DNA from: Roseovarius sp.
GTDB lineage: Bacteria; Pseudomonadota; Alphaproteobacteria; Rhodobacterales; Rhodobacteraceae
Direction of reading: 5' to 3'
DNA: 64,000 bases
NCBI GenBank assembly: GCA_014359765.1
Contig: JACIYT010000002.1
Coordinates: forward strand, 1-64,000
Of this stretch, positions 44,124 to 52,721 are shown piece after piece. Under the pieces are notes generated by a model, which ran no database searches, was not told the DNA's origin, and saw nothing but the letters and a program-made list of their open reading frames with translations. Position 1 is the stretch's first letter. Each line of letters starts with the position of its first letter. Position numbers and translations under genes: made by a program.

Positions 44124-44165
44124 GCTTTGCCGCCCGGCGGCAAGGGGTTGCGTTTGTTTTCGTTT
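44124..44165 (+). terminator. Rho-independent terminator after the ncRNA
   Basis: CTTTGCCG-CCCGG-...CGGCAAGG hairpin then TTGCGTTTGTTTTCGTTTT. Confidence 0.6.
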
Positions 44166-44181
44166 TGTTCATCATGGTGCC

Positions 44182-44622
44182 ATGTCTCGCCCTGCCCGCG
44201 CCCTCCTGCCCGGCCAGCGCCTTGCGCGCGGTGTCTGCCGGCATCTGGCCAGCCGCGATTTCGCCGCGCTGGAGGAATTCGTGCCTGAACGCGGGCGGCG
44301 CGTCGATGTCATGGCGCTCGGTCCCCGGGGCGAAATCTGGGTGGTGGAATGCAAGTCGGGCCGCGCCGATTACCGGGCCGATGGCAAGTGGCAGGGCTAT
44401 CTGTCCTGGTGCGACCGCTATTTCTGGGCGGTGGACAAGACCTTTCCGACCGGGCTGTTGCCCGGGGATACCGGCGTCATCATTGCCGATGATTTCGATG
44501 CCGAAATCCTGCGCATGGCGCCCGAGACCCGGCTTGCGCCGGCGCGGCGCGCCGCCCTCATCCGCCGCTTCGCCCGCGACGCCGCGCGGCGCGTTCGGCG
44601 GTTGACCGATCCCGCGCCGTGA
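44182..44622 (+). CDS. mmcB: MmcB family putative DNA repair endonuclease
   Basis: GRRVDVMALGPRGEIWVVECKSGRADYRADGKWQGYLSWCDRYFWAVD. Confidence 0.88.
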   Translation: MSRPARALLPGQRLARGVCRHLASRDFAALEEFVPERGRRVDVMALGPRGEIWVVECKSGRADYRADGKWQGYLSWCDRYFWAVDKTFPTGLLPGDTGVIIADDFDAEILRMAPETRLAPARRAALIRRFARDAARRVRRLTDPAP

Positions 44623-44673
44623 CCCGGCGCGATCGTGCGGCGCAAGGCCCCGTCGCCCGACGAAGGGATCGCG

Positions 44674-44862
44674 TCACGCGCCCCGGCTGCGCGCGACGGC
44701 AGCGGCCGCGCGGATTTCCTCGGCGATTTCCTCGGCCTCCTCGGGATCGAAATCCATCGGGATCTCGAGCCCCTGCGCCTCAATGAAGAGGCGCACCATG
44801 CCCCGGTCCGTCGGCCCGATCTGAAGATTGGCCTCGATGTCGCGCTCGCTGTTGATGCCCAT
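44674..44862 (-). CDS. Small conserved protein (DUF6324-like)
   Basis: MGINSERDIEANLQIGPTDRGMVRLFIEAQGLEIPMDFDPEEAEEIAEEIRAAAA. Confidence 0.75.
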   Translation of the reverse strand: MGINSERDIEANLQIGPTDRGMVRLFIEAQGLEIPMDFDPEEAEEIAEEIRAAAAVARSRGA

Positions 44863-45074
44863 TGACCTCTCCTCGGTCGTTTCTCGCCGGCTCGCGGGCT
44901 TCCGCCCCGGATCGGTGCCGTTGCCCGTGCGCGGGATCGAGACCGCACGCCGCCTCCGGGCCTCCTGCTCTATGCGCTCCGCGCCCGGTTGACAAGCCGC
45001 GCCGCGCCGGTGCGGCGACATGCGCCTGATTGGGCTTGCAATCGTGCGATCACGCCGGTAAATCGCCCCTCAGT

Positions 45075-45151
45075 GCCGCCTTAGCTCAGTTGGTTAGAGC
45101 ACCAGATTGTGGATCTGGGGGTCCCCCGTTCGAGCCGGGGAGGCGGTACCA
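45075..45151 (+). tRNA. tRNA-His (GTG)
   Basis: GCCGCCTTAGCTCAGTTGGTTAGAGCACCAGATTGTGGATCTGGGGGTCCCCCGTTCGAGCCGGGGAGGCGGTACCA; anticodon GTG; A73, no templated G-1. Confidence 0.95.
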
Positions 45152-45153
45152 TC

Positions 45154-45450
45154 TCAATCGAGCACCACCTCCTGCCGCAGCGTGCCGCCAGCCCGGTCAT
45201 AGATCAGGATGCGCCCGTCATCGGTCACGATGGCGAACCAGTCGCGCCCCTGGGTGAAACCCGTGGCGCGCGCGCCCTCGGGCAGGGTGATGGCCGCGGG
45301 CAGATCGGGCAGCGGCGGGGCGCGGAACCGGGTGACAAGCAGGCCGACGATCACTAGAAGCCCGAGGATCATCGTGGCGGTCAGCACCGTGACCAGCCGC
45401 GTGAGGAATTTCAGCGTCGCCGGGGTGATCGGCGGGGGGCTTTCGGACAT
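45154..45450 (-). CDS. Small membrane-anchored protein (DUF6476-like)
   Basis: MSESPPPITPATLKFLTRLVTVLTATMILGLLVIVGLLVTRFR. Confidence 0.75.
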   Translation of the reverse strand: MSESPPPITPATLKFLTRLVTVLTATMILGLLVIVGLLVTRFRAPPLPDLPAAITLPEGARATGFTQGRDWFAIVTDDGRILIYDRAGGTLRQEVVLD

Positions 45451-46495
45451 GGCGCAGGACCTGCTCGGCTTCAGCATCGGGGCGAACCCGCCCCCCCGCC
45501 TTGATAAGGCGCTGGCGCGCGATGTGCCAGAGGCGGCGGCGCTGTCGCGCACACGGCTGGCGCGGCTGATCGAGGAGGGGGCGGTGCGCGTCAACGGCAC
45601 CGTCACCACGGCGATCAAGACAGCCGTGGCCGAGGGCGACCGGATCGAGATCGCCCTGCCCGAGACGCGCGAGAGCCACATGGCCCCCGAGGCGATCGCG
45701 CTTGCCGTGGTGCATGAGGATGACGACCTGATCGTGATCGACAAGCCCGCAGGCATGGTCGTCCACCCCGCGCCGGGCACGCCGTCGGGCACGCTGGTGA
45801 ACGCGCTACTGCATCATTGCGGCGCGGCGCTCTCGGGGGTGGGGGGCGCGCGGCGTCCCGGCATCGTGCACCGGATCGACAAGGACACGAGCGGCCTTCT
45901 GGTGGTGGCCAAGACCGATGCCGCGCATCAGGGCCTGGCCGCGCAATTCGCCGCCCACAGCGTCGAGCGCGCCTATCTCGCCGTGGTCCATGGCGTCCCC
46001 GATCCGGGCGATCCGCGTCTGCGCGGGCTGGCGGGCGTGGCCTTCGAGGCGGGGGGTGTGCTGCGCGTCACTACGCAGCTCGCCCGCCACCGCACCGACC
46101 GGCAGCGGCAGGCGGTGGTGGCCGCGGGCGGGCGGCGCGCGGTGACGCGCGCGCGCGTGATCGAGAGCTTTGGCAAGGTGGCGGCGCTGCTCGATTGTCG
46201 GCTGGAAACCGGGCGCACCCATCAGATCCGCGTCCACATGGCCCATGCCGGCCACGGGCTCATCGGCGATCCGGTCTATGGCGGGCAGCGCCGCCTGCCG
46301 GCGCGCGCCCTGCCCGAGGGCGGGGCCGCGGCGGCCGGGGCCTTTCCCCGGCAGGCGCTACATGCCCGGCTGCTGGGCTTTGTCCATCCGATCACGGGAG
46401 AGGCGCTGCGCTTTGAGGCGCCGCTGCCCGCCGACATGCGCGCCCTTCTCGCGGCGCTGCGCGGGGGCGATGAAAACCCCATGATTTTGAAATGA
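45449..46495 (+). CDS. RluA/RluD family pseudouridine synthase
   Basis: S4-like N-terminus; GIVHRIDKDTSGLLVVAKTDAAH; GRTHQIRVHMAHAGHGLIGDPVYG. Confidence 0.94.
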   Translation: MAQDLLGFSIGANPPPRLDKALARDVPEAAALSRTRLARLIEEGAVRVNGTVTTAIKTAVAEGDRIEIALPETRESHMAPEAIALAVVHEDDDLIVIDKPAGMVVHPAPGTPSGTLVNALLHHCGAALSGVGGARRPGIVHRIDKDTSGLLVVAKTDAAHQGLAAQFAAHSVERAYLAVVHGVPDPGDPRLRGLAGVAFEAGGVLRVTTQLARHRTDRQRQAVVAAGGRRAVTRARVIESFGKVAALLDCRLETGRTHQIRVHMAHAGHGLIGDPVYGGQRRLPARALPEGGAAAAGAFPRQALHARLLGFVHPITGEALRFEAPLPADMRALLAALRGGDENPMILK

Positions 46496-46628
46496 TTTCC
46501 AGAAATATTTTACGGATTGCGTCGGAAATCGCGTCATCGCGCGTTAATACACATGACCTAGACTGTCCCGCAGCCGCGGGAGGCCCGTTCGGGCCCTGAG
46601 AAACAAGACGATCAGGAGGGACGACAGC

Positions 46629-47525
46629 ATGGGCAATTTCGCAAACCTGCCTGCGCCGACGCCGGAGGGCGGGCTCAACCGCTACATGCAGGAGATCCGC
46701 AAGTTTCCGCTACTCGAGCCGGAAGAGGAATACATGCTCGCCAAACGCTGGGTGGAGGAGCACGATACCGAGGCCGCGCACAAGATGGTCACCAGCCACC
46801 TGCGCCTCGCCGCCAAGATCGCCATGGGCTATCGCGGCTATGGCCTGCCGCTGGCCGAGGTCATCTCGGAGGCGAATGTCGGGCTGATGCAGGCGGTCAA
46901 GCGGTTCGACCCGGAAAAGGGCTTTCGCCTCGCCACCTATGCGATGTGGTGGATCCGCGCCTCGATTCAGGAATATATCCTGCGCTCCTGGAGCCTTGTG
47001 AAGCTTGGCACCACCTCGGCGCAGAAGAAGCTCTTCTTCAACCTGCGCAAGGCCAAGGCGCGGCTCGGCGCGCTGGAAGAGGGCGATCTGCGCCCCGAGG
47101 CGGTGAAGAAGATCGCCCACGATCTCGGCGTGTCCGAAGAGGATGTGATCAGCATGAACCGCCGCATGTCCGGCGGCGATGCCTCGCTCAACGCCACCAT
47201 CGGGTCCGACGGCGACGGCGCGATGCAGTGGCAGGACTGGCTCGAGGATGAGGATGCCGATCAGGCCAGCGATTTCGAGGCGCGCGAGGAACTGGAGGCG
47301 CGGCGCGAATTGCTGGCGCAGGCGATGGACGTGCTCAACGAGCGCGAGCGCGACATCCTGACCCAACGCCGCCTGAGCGATGAGGTCGTCACGCTCGAGG
47401 ATCTGAGCACCCGCTATGGCGTGAGCCGCGAGCGGATCCGCCAGATCGAGGTGCGCGCCTTCGAGAAGCTGCAAAAGCGGATGCGCACCCTGGCCCAGGA
47501 AAAAGGCATGCTCGTCAGCAACTGA
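46629..47525 (+). CDS. rpoH: RNA polymerase sigma-32 factor
   Basis: AHKMVTSHLRLAAKIAMGYRGYGLPLAEVISEANVGLMQAVKRFDPEKGFRLATYAMWWIRASIQEYILRSWSLVK; Q-K-LFFNLRK RpoH box. Confidence 0.97.
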   Translation: MGNFANLPAPTPEGGLNRYMQEIRKFPLLEPEEEYMLAKRWVEEHDTEAAHKMVTSHLRLAAKIAMGYRGYGLPLAEVISEANVGLMQAVKRFDPEKGFRLATYAMWWIRASIQEYILRSWSLVKLGTTSAQKKLFFNLRKAKARLGALEEGDLRPEAVKKIAHDLGVSEEDVISMNRRMSGGDASLNATIGSDGDGAMQWQDWLEDEDADQASDFEAREELEARRELLAQAMDVLNERERDILTQRRLSDEVVTLEDLSTRYGVSRERIRQIEVRAFEKLQKRMRTLAQEKGMLVSN

Positions 47526-47592
47526 GCCTTGGCGCCTGCGCGCGGCTCGCATATCAAGGACACGGGGCCTGATGGGGGCGAGGGAGGCGGCG

Positions 47593-48648
47593 ATGCGGAT
47601 CGCGCACGGGTTGGCACTGGTTCTCGTCATGGTGATCGGGGCCTGTTCGCCGCGCCCCGTGGCGATGCGCGCCGAGCCGGTGCCCGAGGCCACCATCGTG
47701 CCGGTCTTTGGCGTCGCCGGGCGGCAGCTCGATACCGGCGAGTCGCTCTTTGGAAATGACCGGCCCCGCGACGTGACGCCGTTCCGCATCGACGTCTCGG
47801 TGCCGCCCACGCATCGCCCCGGACGGATCGCCTGGCCCAAGGTGGAACCTGACGCCGCCACCGATTTCGTCGTCGCCGATGCCGGCGTCTATCCCGACAT
47901 GCGGGCCATGGTTCGCGACATTCGCCGCAGCAGCCCCGAGCGCGAGACGCTGCTTTTCGTGCATGGCTACAACACCACCTTTTCCGAGGCGGTGTTCCGC
48001 ACCGCGCAGATCGTCACCGATTTCGAGGTGACGATGCCCGCGGTGGTCTTTGCCTGGCCCTCGGCGGGCGATCCGCGCGGCTATCTCTACGACCGCGACA
48101 GCGTGCTTTTCGCGCGCGATGATCTCGAGCGGACGCTGCGCGCGCTGCTTTCGCGGCCTGGCGAGAGGGTGTTCCTGATGGCGCATTCGATGGGCGCGCA
48201 TCTGACCATGGAGGCGCTGCGCCAGATCGCCCTCAAGGGCGATCGTGCGTTGCTCGACCGGCTGAGCGGTGTCGTGCTCGTCGCCCCCGATATCGACCCG
48301 GATATCTTCTCCCGTCAGGCGGCGGCGATCGGCACCCTGCCGCAGCCCTTCCTCATCTTCATCACCCAGCGGGATCGCGCGCTCAGCCTCTCGGGCTTCA
48401 TCACCGGGCGCAAGCCGCGTCTCGGCGTGCTCGCCGAGCCCGGCCAGATCGACCGCAGCGACGTGCAGGTGATCGACGTGAGCGATCTTGCGGAGGGTGG
48501 CCCGGCGCTCAATCATTCGGTGCCGTTCACCTCACCCACGGCGATTTCGCTGCTCAATTCGGTGATGACCCGGGCCGAGCGCGAGGGCCGGGGCCTCCTG
48601 CGCGCCATGGCCGATCATTTGCCGCTGATCCCGACCGGCCCTTACTGA
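47593..48648 (+). CDS. Alpha/beta hydrolase (DUF900-type), lipoprotein
   Basis: MRIAHGLALVLVMVIGACS lipobox; LLFVHGYNTTFSEAVFR; MAHSMGAHL. Confidence 0.85.
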   Translation: MRIAHGLALVLVMVIGACSPRPVAMRAEPVPEATIVPVFGVAGRQLDTGESLFGNDRPRDVTPFRIDVSVPPTHRPGRIAWPKVEPDAATDFVVADAGVYPDMRAMVRDIRRSSPERETLLFVHGYNTTFSEAVFRTAQIVTDFEVTMPAVVFAWPSAGDPRGYLYDRDSVLFARDDLERTLRALLSRPGERVFLMAHSMGAHLTMEALRQIALKGDRALLDRLSGVVLVAPDIDPDIFSRQAAAIGTLPQPFLIFITQRDRALSLSGFITGRKPRLGVLAEPGQIDRSDVQVIDVSDLAEGGPALNHSVPFTSPTAISLLNSVMTRAEREGRGLLRAMADHLPLIPTGPY

Positions 48649-48687
48649 ACCCGTCTCCGCGGGCGTGAGGGGCGCAGGGCCGCGCCC

Positions 48688-49833
48688 TCACATCGCCGCG
48701 CGAAAGAGACGGTCGAGGGCTTCCCTTGTCAGGGGCACCGGGTTGCCGCCGCAGGACGGATCGGTGATGGCGCCCTGCACCAGATCGGGGATCGCCGCCT
48801 CGGTCACGCCGAGTGCGGCCAGCCCGCGGGGGATCCCGAGACTGTCGTTGAAGTCCTGCACAAAGGCGCGGAACCCGTCGAAGCCGCCCGCAATGCCCAG
48901 ATAGGCCGCCGCCCGGTCAAATCGGTCGCGGATCGCGCCCGCGTTGAAATCGAGCACGGCGGGCATGCAGACCGCGTTCGTGGTGCCGTGATGGGTGTTG
49001 AAACGGGCGCCCACCGGGTGGCTCATGGCATGGATCGCGCCAAGCCCCTTCTGGAACGCCGTCGCGCCCATGGCCGCCGCGCTCATCATCTGCGCGCGCG
49101 CCTCGATATCGCTGCCGTCGGCATAGGCGCGCGGCAGGTTCTCGATCACCAGCCGCATCCCTTCAAGCGCTATCCCGGCGCTCATCGGGTGGTAATGGGG
49201 CGAGGAAAACGCCTCGACGCAATGGGCAAAGGCGTCGAGCCCGGTGCCGGCGGTGATCGCGCGCGGCATTCCCACGGTCAGTTCCGGGTCGCAGATCACC
49301 ACCGTGGGCAGCATCCTGGGGTGAAAGATGATCTTCTTGGCATGGCTGACCGAATCGGTGATGACGCTTGCGCGCCCGACCTCGGACCCGGTTCCGGCGG
49401 TGGTGGGCACGGCGATGATGGGGGCGATGGCCTCCGAACTGGCGCGCGTCCACCAATCGCCCACATCCTCGAAATCCCACACAGGCCGCGTCTGGCCGGC
49501 CATGAAGGCCACGCATTTGCCAAGATCGAGCCCCGAGCCGCCGCCGAAGGCGATCACCCCGTCATGCCCGCCCGCCTTGAAGGCGGCGACACCGGCGGCA
49601 AGGTTCACCTCGTCGGGATTGGGATCGACCTCGGCGAAAAGCCCCGGCTCCAGCCCCGCCGCGCGCAGGATATCGAGCGCGCGCGCGGTGATCGGCAGGG
49701 GGGCAAGCCCCCGGTCGGTGATCAGCAGGGGCCGGGTGATCCCCGCCTGCGCGCAGGCGGCGGGCAGTTCCGCGATGCGGCCTGCCCCGAACCTGATCGC
49801 GGTCGGATAGGACCAGTTGGCGATGAGCGTCAT
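48688..49833 (-). CDS. Iron-containing alcohol dehydrogenase
   Basis: FGGGSGLDLGK; PTTAGTGSEVGRASVI; GLGAIHAMSHPVGARFNTHHGTTNAV. Confidence 0.93.
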   Translation of the reverse strand: MTLIANWSYPTAIRFGAGRIAELPAACAQAGITRPLLITDRGLAPLPITARALDILRAAGLEPGLFAEVDPNPDEVNLAAGVAAFKAGGHDGVIAFGGGSGLDLGKCVAFMAGQTRPVWDFEDVGDWWTRASSEAIAPIIAVPTTAGTGSEVGRASVITDSVSHAKKIIFHPRMLPTVVICDPELTVGMPRAITAGTGLDAFAHCVEAFSSPHYHPMSAGIALEGMRLVIENLPRAYADGSDIEARAQMMSAAAMGATAFQKGLGAIHAMSHPVGARFNTHHGTTNAVCMPAVLDFNAGAIRDRFDRAAAYLGIAGGFDGFRAFVQDFNDSLGIPRGLAALGVTEAAIPDLVQGAITDPSCGGNPVPLTREALDRLFRAAM

Positions 49834-50063
49834 GACGTGACCTTCTCGATGTGACAGGATTTCGTACGGGTGAGGTTGTGATGGCCGATGATCGGGAGCG
49901 CGCCGCCGCGCCCGGTCTGCTGGCCGCCGGTCCGGCACAGGCCCGGGTCGGGGTAATCGGCGCGGTTCATGCGGACGGTGCCGGTCTCGATCGCATCCCC
50001 CACCCGCACCGCGCGCGCCACATCGGCGGTCCGGAGCGAGGCGGTGAGGGCGAAGGGGCTGTC
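49830..50063 (-). pseudogene. Aldehyde dehydrogenase C-terminal remnant
   Basis: DSPFALTASLRTADVARAVRVGDAIETGTVRMNRADYPDPGLCRTGGQQTGRGGALPIIGHHNLTRTKSCHIEKVTS*; resembles the last ~75 aa of ALDH with no upstream catalytic domain. Confidence 0.75.
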
Positions 50064-50106
50064 CTTCACGCGACGGGTCGTCTTTTCGCCGAACCCGATA
50101 TCGCAA

Positions 50107-50136
50107 GGCGCGCCCCTTGCGCGTGGGCGGCGCGCC
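50107..50136 (-). terminator. GC-rich hairpin downstream of the glutamine synthetase-like gene
   Basis: GGCGCGCC-N14-GGCGCGCC. Confidence 0.35.
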
Positions 50137-50140
50137 CGTT

Positions 50141-50163
50141 GCTTCATCTTTCCACAAATACTC
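50141..50163 (-). repeat. Short intergenic motif GAGTATTTnnGGAAAGATGAAGC, copy 2
   Basis: Minus strand GAGTATTTGTGGAAAGATGAAGC, 20 nt after the glutamine synthetase stop. Confidence 0.7.
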
Positions 50164-50182
50164 ATATCCGGCCTTGCCGCCC

Positions 50183-51544
50183 TCATGCCCGCTCGAAACC
50201 GCGCGCGATCTCGTAATCGGTCACGGCGCGGTCGAAATCCTCCTGCTCGACCTCGGCGGCACGGGTATAATGATCGACCACCCCATCGCCGAAGGCGCTG
50301 CGCAGCATGGTGGAGTGGCGAAATGCCTCCGTGGCCCGCGCCAGCGTGCGCGGCATGTCGCTCACATCCGCCATGCCATAGACATCGCCGCGCACCGGCT
50401 CGGGCAGGTCCAGCCCCTCCTCGATCCCCGCCAGCCCCGCCGCAAGCTGGCCGGCACAGGCGAGATAGGGGTTCATGTCCGAGCCGGGGATGCGGCATTC
50501 GATGCGCACGGCGCTGGTGCCCTCGCCGACGAGGCGAAAGCCGGCGGTGCGGTTGTCGATCGACCAGGCCACCTTGGTCGGCGCAAAGGTGCCCGGCACG
50601 AAACGCTTGTAGCTGTTGATACAGGGCGCCATCAGCAACATGCAGTCGGGCGCGTATTTCAGCAGCCCCGCCACATAGTGCCGCATCAGCGCCGACATGC
50701 CATGCGCGGCGCCCGCCTCGTGAAAGCCGTTCGCGCCGTCGCGAAACAGCGACTGGTGGATATGGGCGGCGCTGCCGACCCGGCGCGCGTGCCATTTGGG
50801 CAGGAAGGTCGCGGCATGGCCTTTCTGCGCGGCGATCTCCTTGATCGTGTGCTTGGCCAGCGTGTGCCGATCGCAGGCGGAGACCGCATCGCCGTAGCGG
50901 ATATTGAGCTCTTCCTGCCCGGCCTCGGCCTCGCCCTTCGAGTTCTCCACAGGGATGCCCATGGCAAAGAGCGCGTTGCGCACCGGACGCAGCACATGCT
51001 CGTCGCGGGTCGAGAACTGGATCGAGTAATCCTGGTTGTATTTCACCAGCGGGTCGAGCGCGCGAAAGCCGCTCTCGCGGATCGCGTCATAGCTGCGCTC
51101 GAAGAGAAAGAATTCCAGCTCGGTCGCCATCATCGGCGTCAGGCCCATGGCCTCGGCGCGGGCCACCTGCGCCTTGAGGATCTGGCGCGGGCTGTGCGGC
51201 ACCGGCGCATGGCTGTGGTGATCGAGGAAATCGCACAGCACCAGCGCCGTGCCCTCCAGCCAGGGCACCGGGCAGAGCGTCGCGAGGTCGGGCTTCATCG
51301 TGTAATCGCCATAGCCCGCTGCCCAGCTTGTCGCGGCATAGCCGTCGGGCGTGGCCATTTCCAGATCGGTGGCCAGCAGGTAATTGCAGCAATGGGTTTC
51401 CACATGCCCGCTTTCGAGGAAATTGGCGACGTGGAAGCGTTTGCCGACAAGGCGGCCCTGCATGTCCACGGCGCAGGCCAGAACGGTGTCGATCTCGCCG
51501 CTGTCGGCCTTGATCCTGAGGGCATCGAGAGTGAGGGCTGTCAT
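50183..51544 (-). CDS. Glutamine synthetase family protein (gamma-glutamyl-amine ligase-like)
   Basis: GLTPMMATELEFFLF; PKWHARRVGSAAHIHQSLF; IECRIPGSDMNPYLACAGQLAAGLAGIEEGL. Confidence 0.9.
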   Translation of the reverse strand: MTALTLDALRIKADSGEIDTVLACAVDMQGRLVGKRFHVANFLESGHVETHCCNYLLATDLEMATPDGYAATSWAAGYGDYTMKPDLATLCPVPWLEGTALVLCDFLDHHSHAPVPHSPRQILKAQVARAEAMGLTPMMATELEFFLFERSYDAIRESGFRALDPLVKYNQDYSIQFSTRDEHVLRPVRNALFAMGIPVENSKGEAEAGQEELNIRYGDAVSACDRHTLAKHTIKEIAAQKGHAATFLPKWHARRVGSAAHIHQSLFRDGANGFHEAGAAHGMSALMRHYVAGLLKYAPDCMLLMAPCINSYKRFVPGTFAPTKVAWSIDNRTAGFRLVGEGTSAVRIECRIPGSDMNPYLACAGQLAAGLAGIEEGLDLPEPVRGDVYGMADVSDMPRTLARATEAFRHSTMLRSAFGDGVVDHYTRAAEVEQEDFDRAVTDYEIARGFERA

Positions 51545-51568
51545 GGTCTTGTGCTCCGGTGGGGCTTG

Positions 51569-51599
51569 GGAAGGGGGCCCGGCGCGCCGGCCCCCTTCC
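51569..51599. terminator. Near-perfect 31-nt hairpin between dctP and the glutamine synthetase-like gene
   Basis: GGAAGGGGG-CCCGGCGCGCCGG-CCCCCTTCC. Confidence 0.6.
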
Positions 51600-51617
51600 T
51601 GCGTTTCATGCGCGGTC

Positions 51618-52655
51618 TCAGCCGTTGGTATAGGGCGGGCCGGCCTGGTTGATGACCTCGTTATACTCGCGGAAGATGCCGACGATCTTCTGCTCGATTT
51701 CGCCTTCCTGCGCCACCTCGTTCCAGAAATCCTTGGCGGCGTTTTCCACCTCGGCCCATTCCTCGGCGGGCACGGTGCGCAGTTCCAGCTTGTCGCCGCG
51801 CGCCCTGAGCCGCGCCTCGCCGCCCCAATACCACTGGTTGCGATAGGTGTGGCTGGCCTCGGTCGCGGCCATCACCAGCTGCTTGAGATGGTCGGGCAGG
51901 TCGTTCCACTGGCGCTGGTTGACGAACCACGACCCGATCCAGGCACCCGAGATGTTGTTGGTCAGGAAATAGTCGGTCACATTCGCCCAGCCCACCGTGT
52001 AATCCTCGGTGATCCCCGACCAGGCCATGCCGTCAAGCTCGCCGGTCTGCACCGCGACCTCGGCATCCTCGTAGGGGATGTTCACCGGCACCACGCCGAA
52101 TTTCGCCAGGAACCGCCCCGCCGTCGGGAAGGTATAGAGCTTGAGCCCGTCGAGATCGGCGACCGACCTGATTTCCTTCCTGGTGTTGAAGTTGCACGGA
52201 TCCTGCCCCGCGGCCGAGATCCATTGCACGCCGACCTTGGCGTATTCCTCGCGCCATATATCGGCGAGGCCATACTGGTTGAAGAGCACGGGCACGTCGA
52301 GGATATGCTTGGTGGCGAAGGGGAAATAGCCGCCGAACTGCCGCAGCGGCGTGGGCGAGGCCATCGAATCGTCGTCTGAGTGCACCGCGTCGATGGTGCC
52401 GCGCTGAAGCGCCTGGAAGAGCTCGCCGGTGGGCACGATCTGATCGGCATAGAAGAGCTCGATCTCCATCTCGCCATTGGCCGCCTTGTTGACGTAATCG
52501 ACCATGGGCTTGGTCACATGCTCGCCCAGCGCGCCGCCGGCATAGGTCTGCATCCGCCAGCGGATCGGGGCCTGGGCCTTGACGATGGCGGGGCTGGCGA
52601 GCGTCGCCGCAGCACCCACCCCGGCGGTGGTGAGAAACTTTCTTCGGGTGGTCAT
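51618..52655 (-). CDS. dctP: TRAP transporter substrate-binding protein DctP
   Basis: Tat-like signal MTTRRKFLTTAGVGAAATLASPAIVKAQ; RSVADLDGLKLYTFPTAGRFLAKFG. Confidence 0.92.
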   Translation of the reverse strand: MTTRRKFLTTAGVGAAATLASPAIVKAQAPIRWRMQTYAGGALGEHVTKPMVDYVNKAANGEMEIELFYADQIVPTGELFQALQRGTIDAVHSDDDSMASPTPLRQFGGYFPFATKHILDVPVLFNQYGLADIWREEYAKVGVQWISAAGQDPCNFNTRKEIRSVADLDGLKLYTFPTAGRFLAKFGVVPVNIPYEDAEVAVQTGELDGMAWSGITEDYTVGWANVTDYFLTNNISGAWIGSWFVNQRQWNDLPDHLKQLVMAATEASHTYRNQWYWGGEARLRARGDKLELRTVPAEEWAEVENAAKDFWNEVAQEGEIEQKIVGIFREYNEVINQAGPPYTNG

Positions 52656-52721
52656 GTCGTCGTCCTCCTGCTGTTTGCTCGAATGGATCTGCTCCCTTGG
52701 CGGAGTTCTGGGGTTATCGCG

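Noticed and set aside
49830-50795. 321-aa ORF taken as one gene
   Set aside because: Only the C-terminal ~77 aa resembles a real protein (ALDH); the rest is an out-of-frame reading of the glutamine synthetase-like gene
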